DNA from: Chloroflexi bacterium RBG_16_70_13
GTDB lineage: Bacteria > Chloroflexota > Limnocylindria > Limnocylindrales > CSP1-4
Assembly (NCBI GenBank): GCA_001795245.1
Contig: MGOD01000036.1
Span: 9,963 to 17,068, forward strand
Reading direction: 5' to 3'
DNA: 7,106 nt
Made by a program: the position numbers and the translations under genes. Positions within the stretch are counted from its first letter, which is position 1. Every line of letters starts with the position of its first letter. Below are positions 1 to 5,919 of this stretch, piece by piece. The notes under the pieces are model-generated. The model worked only from the letters and a program-made list of their open reading frames with translations, searched no databases and was not told the DNA's origin.

Positions 1-760
1 CCTCGGGGCGAGCGCTGTAGCCGAAGATCGCCCGCAGGAACTGCCCGATCCCGTCGTCGTGCGACAGGATGCCGCTGATGTCGAACGCGGTCTGGCTGCC
101 GATGACGGCGATTCCCGCGATCTCGGCGACTTCGATGAACTCGTGGACGGCGTGGGACAGGAGGCCGGCCGCGATGAAGACCAGGGCGATCCCGGTCCAG
201 CGGAAGAAGAGCCGGAGGTCGATGGCCCGGCTGCCGCGATAGAAGCCCCAGCCGATGACGACGGCCGCACCAAGGCCAACGACCGCCCCGACCAGGACGC
301 TGCCGGCGCCGGTCTCGGCCGATGTCGCCTGGCCGGCCAGGAAGAGCGCGGTCTCCACCCCCTCGCGGATGACCGCGGTGAAGGCCAGGACCGCCAGGCC
401 CCATGCCGTGCCCTCGGACAGGACCCGGTCGATGGCCGCCTGGAGCTCGCCCCGCAGGTTCATCGACTGGCGGCGCATCCAGAACAGCATCCAGGTCACG
501 ACCACCGCGGCGAGGAGCATGGCCGAGCCCTCGAAGATCTGCTCGTACGGCTCCTCGAACGCCCCGACCGTGCTGAAGATCACGAGCCCGAGGGCGACGC
601 TGAGGATGATCGCGGCGCCGGAGCCCAGCCAGATCTTCGGAATGTGGCGGCCGTTGCCGGTCCGGACCACGTAGGCCAGGACGATGGCGACGATGAGCGC
701 CGCTTCGACGCCCTCGCGAAGGCCGATGAGGAAGCCGGTGGTGAGGTTGCCGAAATCCAC
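1..760 (-). CDS. efeU: FTR1/EfeU-family iron permease, C-terminally truncated by the window edge
   Basis: This is an integral membrane permease of the FTR1/EfeU family, which moves iron across the cytoplasmic membrane; family members usually import oxidised or ferrous iron together with a ferroxidase or EfeO/EfeB partners. The gene begins at a GTG (758-760) with AGGAG 8 nt upstream, and an in-frame TGA lies further upstream, so this start is well supported. The 253 visible residues contain two REGVE motifs (residues 15-19 and 132-136). These are the duplicated R-E-x-x-E iron-binding signature, each set in a hydrophobic helix. Hydrophobic segments lie near 8-32, 46-66, 77-97, 117-142, 153-174 and 184-206, with a conserved-looking HEFIE stretch at 206-210. 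The frame is still open at base 1, after a GYSARPE segment (247-253) that normally comes before the last helix, so about 20-30 residues are probably missing. Any efeO/efeB partner would be left of the window. Family assignment is confident; the exact iron species transported is not visible. Confidence 0.93.
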   Translation of the reverse strand, partial: MDFGNLTTGFLIGLREGVEAALIVAIVLAYVVRTGNGRHIPKIWLGSGAAIILSVALGLVIFSTVGAFEEPYEQIFEGSAMLLAAVVVTWMLFWMRRQSMNLRGELQAAIDRVLSEGTAWGLAVLAFTAVIREGVETALFLAGQATSAETGAGSVLVGAVVGLGAAVVIGWGFYRGSRAIDLRLFFRWTGIALVFIAAGLLSHAVHEFIEVAEIAGIAVIGSQTAFDISGILSHDDGIGQFLRAIFGYSARPE

Positions 761-768
761 GGGTTGAG

Positions 769-773
769 CTCCT
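769..773 (-). promoter_or_regulatory. Ribosome binding site of efeU
   Basis: AGGAG on the minus strand is separated by 8 nt from the GTG at 758-760. It fixes the GTG as the start of the permease, where no ATG is available between the upstream in-frame stop and the first transmembrane helix. Confidence 0.75.
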
Positions 774-815
774 GGCTGTCGGAGGACGCTGGCGCCGGGG
801 CTGGCGACGCGGCAA

Positions 816-844
816 ATCCTAGTGGCTCACTCGGGTTTACGCAA
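816..844 (-). promoter_or_regulatory. Candidate sigma70-type promoter of efeU
   Basis: On the minus strand a TTGCGT (839-844, -35-like, 3 of 6 consensus bases) is followed after exactly 17 nt by TAGGAT (816-821, -10-like, 4 of 6 bases). This lies about 55 nt upstream of the GTG start and 74 nt past the aceE stop, so the permease could be transcribed independently of aceE. The -35 element falls inside a palindrome (839-856), which would suit repression by a dimeric regulator. The call rests on pattern matching in GC-rich DNA. Confidence 0.4.
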
Positions 845-856
845 GGGTCCTTGCAT
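839..856. promoter_or_regulatory. Palindromic operator candidate upstream of efeU
   Basis: The inverted repeat ACGCAAGG-GT-CCTTGCAT has 8-bp arms with a single mismatch and a 2-nt centre; the inner 6 bp (GCAAGG/CCTTGC) are perfect. It overlaps the candidate -35 element of the iron permease gene. It does not resemble the classical Fur box or the IdeR/DtxR box, so if it binds a metal-responsive regulator, that regulator is not identifiable here. The centre is too short for a stable RNA hairpin, so a DNA-binding site is the likelier reading. Confidence 0.35.
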
Positions 857-909
857 CACGTTCGCAGGGTCACCTGACCTCTCCCACGCACGGGGTTCAG
901 ACGGCCGCC

Positions 910-927
910 GGCAACCGTCAGGTTGCC
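910..927 (-). terminator. Hairpin over the aceE stop codon, weak terminator candidate
   Basis: A perfect 7-bp stem (GGCAACC/GGTTGCC) with a 4-nt loop spans the aceE stop codon, which itself lies in the loop region at 918-920. No T-tract follows on the minus strand, so it is not a canonical intrinsic terminator. It could act as a 3' end stabiliser or a Rho-associated structure, or it may be incidental. Confidence 0.3.
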
Positions 928-3599
928 GCTGGGTCCACCTTGTCGGGGTCGATGCCGAGGTCCTTGATCGCCGCTGCGGCCGCCTTGGGCGTGACGTACC
1001 CGTCGCGAGCCAGGGCCGCCATCGCTGCCGCCGCGATGCTGGCGGCGTCGATCTCGAAGAACGCCCGCAGGCTCTCCCGAGTGTCGCTCCGTCCGAAGCC
1101 GTCCGTGCCCAGGGCGACGAACGTCGCGGGCACCCACGGGGCGACCATCTGCGGGATGACCTTCATCCAGTCGCTCGCCGCGACGATCGGACCGCCGTCA
1201 GCCCCGAGCACCCCGGCGACGTACGGAACCCGGGCCGTCGCGGCGGGGTGAAGGCGGTTCCAGCGATCCACCTCGAGCGCGTCGCGCCGGAGGAGCGGGA
1301 ACGACGGCGCCGAGTAGACCTCCGCAGCGACGCCGAACCGCTCGGCCAGGATGTGCTGGGCCTCGAGGACCTGCCCGAGGATCGCCCCCGAGCCCACGAG
1401 CCGGACGGCGTGAGCCTCCCTGCCCGCGTCCGGCGCCGCCGCGAAGCGGTAGATGCCCCGGAGGATGCCCTCGTCGACGCCCTCGGGCTTCGGGGCCTGG
1501 GGATAGTTCTCGTTGTAGAGCGTGACGTAGTAGAAGACGTCCTCGCCCCGGACGTACATCCGCTCGATCCCCTCGCGGATGATCACGGCGAGCTCGTAAG
1601 CGTAGGCCGGGTCGTACTGACGGAGGTTCGGGACGGTCGAGGCCAGGACGTGGGTGTGGCCGTCGTCGTGCTGGAGGCCCTCGCCGGCGAGGGTCGTCCG
1701 GCCGGCGGTCGCGCCCATGAGGAAGCCCCGGGCCCGGGCGTCGGCGGCGGCCCACATCTGGTCGCCGGTCCGCTGGAAGCCGAACATCGAGTAGAAGATG
1801 TAGAACGGGATCACAGGCAGGCGGTTCGTCGCGTACGACGTGGCGGCCGCGCTGAAGCTGGCCATCGAGCCGGCCTCCGTGATCCCCTCCTCGAGGACCT
1901 GGCCGTCCTTCGCCTCGCGGTACTTCAGGACGAGCTCCGAATCGACCGGGTCGTAGCGCTGGCCGCCCGAGGCGTAGATGCCGACCTCGTTGAAGAGCGG
2001 GTCCATCCCGAATGTCCGTGCTTCGTCGGGGATGATCGGCACGATCCGCGGCCCGAGCTCGGGATCGCGGATGAGGTTCCGGAGCATTCGGGTGTAGGCC
2101 ATCGTCGTCGAGACCGCGGTGGAGCTGCCGGCCGCGAACTCGGCGTCGAAGGTCGGATTCGGAGCAGGCAGCGGCGCTCCCCGGACCACCCGCTTCGGGA
2201 GCTCGCCGCCGAGCTGGCGTCGCCGTTCCTTGAGGTACTGGACCTCCTCGGAGTCGGGCCCGGGGTGGTAGTACGGGGCGTCCTTGAGCTTCGCGTCGGG
2301 GATCGGGAGCTCCAGGCGATCGCGGAAGACCCGGAGCTCCTGCTCCGAGAGCTTCTTGGCCTGGTGGGTGATGTTGCGGGCCTCGACACCAGGCCCCAGG
2401 GTCCAGCCCTTGACGGTCTTGGCCAGGATCACCGTGGGCACACCGCGGAACTCCGTCGCCTCCTTGTAGGCCGCGTAGACCTTGCGGTAGTCGTGGCCGC
2501 CCCGGCGGAGCTTGGCGAGGTCGTCGTCGGTCAGGTGCTCGACGAGCCGCCGCAGGCGCGGGTCGGGGCCGAAGAAGTGCTCCCGGATGTAGGCGCCGCC
2601 GGCGACCGAGAACTTCTGGAACTCGCCATCGACGGTCGTGTTCATCTTCTCGACCAGGACGCCGTCGACGTCGCGGGCCAGGAGCTCGTCCCACTCCCGG
2701 CCCCAGATGACCTTGATGACGTTCCAGCCGGAGCCCCGGAAGACGGCCTCGAGCTCCTGGATGATCTTGCCGTTGCCGCGAACCGGGCCATCGAGGCGCT
2801 GGAGGTTGCAGTTGACGACGAAGGTCAGGTTGTCGAGGCCCTCGCGGGCTGCGACGTGGAGGGCCCCGAGGGCCTCCGGCTCGTCCGTCTCGCCGTCGCC
2901 CAGGAAGGCCCAGACGCGCGATCCCGATGTGTCCAGGAGGCCGCGGTTCTGGAGGTACCGGTTGAACCGGGCCTGGTAGATCGCCGAGATCGGGCCGAGG
3001 CCCATCGAGACAGTCGGAAACTCCCAGAAGTCGGGCATGAGCCGCGGGTGCGGGTACGACGACAGGCCGTCCTGGGGCGGCGTCTCCCGCCGGAAGTGGT
3101 CGAGCTGGTCCTCGGACAGGCGGCCCTCGAGGAAGGCCCGGGCGTAGATCCCCGGCGCGGCGTGGCCCTGGTAGAAGACCTGATCGCCGGCGCCGTCGCC
3201 GTCCTTGCCCTTGAAGAAGTGGTTGAAGCCGACCTCGTACAGTGTCGCCGCCGAGGCATACGTGGCGAGGTGGCCGCCGATCCCCGCGAAGCGGTTGTTG
3301 GCCCGCAGGACCATCGCCACGGCGTTCCAGCGGATGAGCCGGCGGATCCGTCGCTCGAGCTGCTCGTCGCCCGGAAAGAACGGCTCCTGCTCGGGGCTGA
3401 TGGTGTTGATGTAGCGGGTGTTGGTCAGCGGCGGCAGGCCGACCTGGCGCTGGCGGGCGCGCTTGAGGAGCTTGAACAGGAGGAACCGGGCGCGGGTCTC
3501 ACCCTCCTGGTCGAGGACGTCGTCCAGCGATTCGATCCAGTCGCTCGTCTCGCGCTCGTCGATGTCGGGAAGCTGGTGCTTGAACTCGTCGAGGTACAT
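918..3599 (-). CDS. aceE: Pyruvate dehydrogenase E1 component, homodimeric AceE type
   Basis: AceE is the thiamine-diphosphate E1 of the pyruvate dehydrogenase complex. It decarboxylates pyruvate and passes the acetyl group to the lipoyl arm of E2. From the ATG at 3597-3599 it is 893 residues, close to the 887 of E. coli AceE. The ThDP signature is complete: GDGE at 234-237 and NCN at 263-265, followed by LQRLDGPV. The likely catalytic glutamate is E575 (in ITEAG), and active-site histidines are in GGH (H110), QGH (H146), NITHQ (H412) and GLQHDDGH (H644, H648). The C-terminal domain carries LGTDGFGRSD (830-839) and ends in IDPDKVDP, as in the E. coli enzyme, so the protein is complete. An alternative GTG start at 3635 adds 12 residues and would overlap the preceding gene's stop by 8 nt. 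Neither start has a good ribosome site; I prefer the ATG because it matches the family N-terminus. No E2 or E3 gene lies in the window. Confidence 0.97.
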   Translation of the reverse strand: MYLDEFKHQLPDIDERETSDWIESLDDVLDQEGETRARFLLFKLLKRARQRQVGLPPLTNTRYINTISPEQEPFFPGDEQLERRIRRLIRWNAVAMVLRANNRFAGIGGHLATYASAATLYEVGFNHFFKGKDGDGAGDQVFYQGHAAPGIYARAFLEGRLSEDQLDHFRRETPPQDGLSSYPHPRLMPDFWEFPTVSMGLGPISAIYQARFNRYLQNRGLLDTSGSRVWAFLGDGETDEPEALGALHVAAREGLDNLTFVVNCNLQRLDGPVRGNGKIIQELEAVFRGSGWNVIKVIWGREWDELLARDVDGVLVEKMNTTVDGEFQKFSVAGGAYIREHFFGPDPRLRRLVEHLTDDDLAKLRRGGHDYRKVYAAYKEATEFRGVPTVILAKTVKGWTLGPGVEARNITHQAKKLSEQELRVFRDRLELPIPDAKLKDAPYYHPGPDSEEVQYLKERRRQLGGELPKRVVRGAPLPAPNPTFDAEFAAGSSTAVSTTMAYTRMLRNLIRDPELGPRIVPIIPDEARTFGMDPLFNEVGIYASGGQRYDPVDSELVLKYREAKDGQVLEEGITEAGSMASFSAAATSYATNRLPVIPFYIFYSMFGFQRTGDQMWAAADARARGFLMGATAGRTTLAGEGLQHDDGHTHVLASTVPNLRQYDPAYAYELAVIIREGIERMYVRGEDVFYYVTLYNENYPQAPKPEGVDEGILRGIYRFAAAPDAGREAHAVRLVGSGAILGQVLEAQHILAERFGVAAEVYSAPSFPLLRRDALEVDRWNRLHPAATARVPYVAGVLGADGGPIVAASDWMKVIPQMVAPWVPATFVALGTDGFGRSDTRESLRAFFEIDAASIAAAAMAALARDGYVTPKAAAAAIKDLGIDPDKVDPAAT

Positions 3600-3627
3600 C
3601 GATGCTTCGGGGCTCCGTGGACGGGGG

Positions 3628-3996
3628 TCAGGCACTCGCGAGGACGCGGAGCGTGGTCGGCAGGGTGTGGGGGCGGAGCATCAGCCGGAGGGCGGGATCA
3701 GCGGCGTACTTCCCCTTCAGCGCGGCGCTGCAGCGGCCGACCGACTCGGGGTCGGCGGCCGCGACGACGCGGCTCGCGATCCGCCGGCCGCCGACATCGA
3801 ACGCGACGTCAGGCCGCGCCACCGCCTCGCGATACCAGCGGGCGCCCTCGCCGTTAACCGACCGAACGAAGACGTCCTCGCCGTCGACGACGATCCAGAT
3901 GATCGTCCGATGCACGATCCCGGTCGGCGACGTCGTCTCGATTCTCACTTCCTCGGCCTGCGCCAGCCGGTGGCGCTCGTCGACGCTCAGGTTCAC
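3628..3996 (-). CDS. DUF2255 family protein
   Basis: This is a small soluble protein of 122 residues from the GTG at 3994-3996. Its pattern matches my recollection of the DUF2255 family: an N-terminal helix ending in a charged strand (VDERHRLAQAEEVRIET), then an IIWIVVDGEDVFVRSV strand pair (about 32-47), GARWYREA (51-58), a FDVGGRR strand (66-72), an AALKGKYA helix (91-98) and a C-terminal LPTTLRVL (112-119). The family has no established function; the strand-rich layout with W-YR recalls split-barrel flavin-binding folds, but that is inference. It ends 28 nt before the aceE ATG, so the two are probably one transcript. The start is uncertain: GTG at 4014 and TTG at 4107 are in frame upstream, but the residues they add look unlike the family and lie in the divergent spacer. 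None of the three starts has a clear ribosome site. Confidence 0.72.
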   Translation of the reverse strand: MNLSVDERHRLAQAEEVRIETTSPTGIVHRTIIWIVVDGEDVFVRSVNGEGARWYREAVARPDVAFDVGGRRIASRVVAAADPESVGRCSAALKGKYAADPALRLMLRPHTLPTTLRVLASA

Positions 3997-4166
3997 CGTC
4001 GAAGCGTAGCCCACGTCGGCGCGCGGTGCCCCGTGGCCCCCGGGATGCGCCGGCGTTGCAGGAGGGTGGCGGCGGAGGAGCGGCTTCCGGGCGCGGCGGG
4101 CTTCCAATGCGGGCCTACCATGGGATCACGTCCCGATTCGATCGGAATCCACGGGAGGTGGTGGCG
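3997..4166. promoter_or_regulatory. Divergent spacer between the DUF2255-aceE unit and the FAD oxidoreductase gene
   Basis: This 170-bp stretch separates two divergent genes, so it should hold both promoters. On the plus strand TACCAT (4116-4121) could be a -10 element for the oxidoreductase, but no matching -35 is seen. On the minus strand TACGCT ends 6 nt before the DUF2255 GTG, a spacing compatible with a leaderless transcript. A short inverted repeat, GATTC/GAATC with a 5-nt loop, lies at 4135-4149. All of these are weak; the divergent arrangement itself is the main evidence for promoters here. Confidence 0.4.
4153..4158 (+). promoter_or_regulatory. Ribosome binding site of the FAD oxidoreductase gene
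   Basis: GGGAGG is 8 nt upstream of the ATG at 4167. It decides the start in favour of this ATG over the earlier in-frame ATG at 4107, which has no such site and would add a 20-residue tail ahead of the flavin-binding strand. Confidence 0.8.
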
Positions 4167-5777
4167 ATGGGGAGCGCGAGCTCATACGACGCGATCGTCA
4201 TCGGGGCCGGCCACAACGGGCTCGTCGCCGCCGCGTACCTGGCGCGCGCAGGCTTGCGGACGCTCGTCCTGGAGCGGCGCGGCATCGTCGGCGGAGCCTG
4301 CGCGACGGAGGAGGTGTGGCCGGGCTTCCGGGTTTCGACGACCTCGTACGTCAACAGCATGTTCCAGGGTCGGATAATAGAGGACCTCCGGCTCGCGGAG
4401 TTCGGCTTCGAGCTGATCCCGACCGACAACCTGTTCGTCCCGTTCGAGGACGGCCGGTACATGGTCCTCTGGGACGACGAGCGGAGGACATGCGCGGAGA
4501 TCGCGAAATTCTCACCGAAGGACGCCGAGCGCTACCCGGACTACAACCGGTTCCTGCATGAGGCGGGCGCGTTCGTCCGCGAGCTGATCTGGAAGACGCC
4601 CCCGGCGGCGCTCGGCCTGCGGAGCGCGAGGGACATGCTGGAGCTCGGCTGGAAGCTTCGCCGAATGGGCGGGGACGCCTTCCGGTTCATCGACCTCATG
4701 ACCGGGTCGATCGTGGAGTTCCTCGACAAGTGGTTCGAGTCGGATCAGCTCAAGGCAACGCTTGCCTACTACGGTTCGATCGGCAACTTCAAGGGACCGA
4801 TGACTCCGGGCAGCGCCTACGTCCTGCTCCATCACCTGATGGGCGAGCACAGGGGTGCCGGCGGGTGGGGCTTCGTGCGCGGAGGGATGGGCGGCCTGAC
4901 CCAGGCGCTGGCGGCGTGCGCAAGATCCCTCGGCACCACGATCCTGACCGACGCGGAGATCGCCCGGGTGGTCATCCGCAACGGCCGGGCGGTCGGCGTG
5001 GAGCTGGTGAACGGCGACGCATACCCGGCTAAGGTGGTCGTCTCGAACGCCGACCCGCGGACGACCTACCTGCGCCTCGTCGGCGCCCAGCACCTCGACG
5101 CCGAGACGGTCGCCGAGGTCGAGTCCTACAAGACCTTCAGCACCGCCTTCAAGATCAACTTCGCGCTCGATCGGCTGCCCGACTACACGGCGTTCGACAG
5201 GGAGGCGATGGGCATCGCCTATCCGACCTATGCCCACCTGGGACCGACCGTCGAGTACCTCGAGCGGGCGTATGACGACGCCAAGTACGGCCGACCCTCG
5301 ACCCGCCCGTTCCTGTCGCCGGTCGTGCCGACGCTCGCCGACCCGGCCCTGGCGCCCGAGGGCAAGCACATCCTCAACGTCTTCGGCGGCCACGCCCCGT
5401 ACACCCTGGCCGGCTCGACCTGGGACGACGAGCGCGAGTCGTTCGCCGATCGGGTCGTCGACACCATCGCCGCGTTCGCCCCCGGCATCCGCGACGCCAT
5501 CATCGACCGCCAGATCCTGATGCCGCCGGATCTCGAGCGCATCTACGCGCTGCCGCAGGGCCACATCTTCCACGGTGAGCTGTCGATCGACCAGCTCTTC
5601 TTCCTGCGGCCGATCCCCGGCTATGGCGATTACCGGACTCCGATCCGGGGGCTCTACCTGTGCGGCTCGGGGACGCATCCGGGCGGAGGGGTCTACGGCG
5701 TGCCCGGCCACAACGCGGCCCGCGAGGTTCTTCGCGATGTCAAGGCCCGCGGCCGCGGACCGCGGCGGCTCACCTGA
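4167..5777 (+). CDS. FAD-dependent oxidoreductase, phytoene desaturase/PYROXD2-like
   Basis: This 536-residue flavoprotein belongs to the broad phytoene-desaturase-like superfamily (COG1233 type) and resembles the PYROXD2 branch. The N-terminal Rossmann fold is clear: strand YDAIVIGAG, then GAGHNG at 13-18 for the FAD pyrophosphate, E36 at the end of the second strand for the ribose, and GGAC at 42-45. A central substrate-binding region (about 80-290) includes FKGPMTPGSAY and a GGMGGLTQAL helix. The C-terminal FAD motif is GLYLCGSGTHPGGGVYG (495-511) followed by the GHNAA helix (514-518), typical of this family. No signal peptide or membrane segment is evident, so it is probably cytoplasmic. 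Family members act on carotenoids or other hydrophobic or amine substrates, and the substrate here cannot be read from sequence. No phytoene synthase or other carotenoid gene is nearby, which argues against naming it crtI. It is followed 142 bp later by an ABC binding-protein gene on the same strand. Confidence 0.88.
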   Translation: MGSASSYDAIVIGAGHNGLVAAAYLARAGLRTLVLERRGIVGGACATEEVWPGFRVSTTSYVNSMFQGRIIEDLRLAEFGFELIPTDNLFVPFEDGRYMVLWDDERRTCAEIAKFSPKDAERYPDYNRFLHEAGAFVRELIWKTPPAALGLRSARDMLELGWKLRRMGGDAFRFIDLMTGSIVEFLDKWFESDQLKATLAYYGSIGNFKGPMTPGSAYVLLHHLMGEHRGAGGWGFVRGGMGGLTQALAACARSLGTTILTDAEIARVVIRNGRAVGVELVNGDAYPAKVVVSNADPRTTYLRLVGAQHLDAETVAEVESYKTFSTAFKINFALDRLPDYTAFDREAMGIAYPTYAHLGPTVEYLERAYDDAKYGRPSTRPFLSPVVPTLADPALAPEGKHILNVFGGHAPYTLAGSTWDDERESFADRVVDTIAAFAPGIRDAIIDRQILMPPDLERIYALPQGHIFHGELSIDQLFFLRPIPGYGDYRTPIRGLYLCGSGTHPGGGVYGVPGHNAAREVLRDVKARGRGPRRLT

Positions 5778-5828
5778 GATATCCATGGCCGATCTGGCCG
5801 GGGACTATCGCCAGGCATACGAGCCGAC

Positions 5829-5834
5829 TAAGAT
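5829..5834 (+). promoter_or_regulatory. Possible -10 element for the binding-protein gene
   Basis: TAAGAT (4 of 6 consensus bases) lies 85 nt before the ATG of the binding-protein gene. No convincing -35 is found at 16-18 nt upstream. If used, the transcript would begin around 5841 and carry a leader of about 80 nt containing the stem-loop at 5851-5889. Confidence 0.25.
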
Positions 5835-5850
5835 GGCGCGGTCCCGCGAC

Positions 5851-5889
5851 GCTCCGTGCGTGCGACTCCGGCCCGTCCGGCCACGGAGC
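5851..5889 (+). repeat. Inverted repeat/stem-loop in the leader of the binding-protein gene
   Basis: GCTCCGTG (5851-5858) and CACGGAGC (5882-5889) form a perfect 8-bp stem around a 23-nt interior. The interior can itself fold through CCGG (5868-5871) and CCGG (5877-5880). The structure sits between the possible -10 element and the ribosome site at 5904-5911, 14 nt before the latter. It could be a leader regulatory element, a terminator remnant of the upstream gene (no T-tract follows), or chance in GC-rich DNA. Confidence 0.4.
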
Positions 5890-5903
5890 TCGGCCGCGGG
5901 CGT

Positions 5904-5911
5904 GGAGGAGG
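5904..5911 (+). promoter_or_regulatory. Ribosome binding site of the binding-protein gene
   Basis: GGAGGAGG lies 8 nt before the ATG at 5920. This strong site, together with the lipoprotein signal peptide that starts immediately at this ATG, excludes the longer in-frame start at 5575, which lies inside the upstream oxidoreductase gene. Confidence 0.88.
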
Positions 5912-5919
5912 ATCGATCG

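Noticed and set aside
59..877. A 272-codon plus-strand open frame at the left end
   Set aside because: It is the antisense of the FTR1/EfeU permease. The minus-strand translation has both REGVE motifs and transmembrane helices, while this frame is a charged low-complexity product.
868..879. A short palindrome GGTCA-CC-TGACC in the aceE-efeU spacer
   Set aside because: The arms are only 5 bp, it is not aligned with any promoter element, and such a repeat is expected by chance in this base composition.
822..3857. An uninterrupted plus-strand open frame of 1011 codons opposite aceE and part of the DUF2255 gene
   Set aside because: Its translation is Arg/Asp/Glu/Val/Leu/Gly-rich with no recognisable domain, and it is the mirror of a clear aceE. 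GC-rich third positions in the real gene remove stop codons from the opposite frame, so the length is a composition effect.
4167..5777. Naming the FAD oxidoreductase as phytoene desaturase (crtI)
   Set aside because: The GAGHNG start and the C-terminal GSGTHPGGGVYG motif fit the wider superfamily and the PYROXD2 branch, and no carotenoid biosynthesis gene is nearby.
4512..5786. A 424-codon minus-strand open frame opposite the FAD oxidoreductase gene
   Set aside because: It has low-complexity charged composition and no motif, and it lies antisense to a gene with intact FAD motifs. The same composition effect explains it.
5575..5919. An upstream extension of the binding protein by 115 residues, starting inside the oxidoreductase gene
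   Set aside because: The signal peptide and lipobox begin exactly at the ATG at 5920, which has a GGAGGAGG site. A 115-residue extension before a lipoprotein signal would not be functional.
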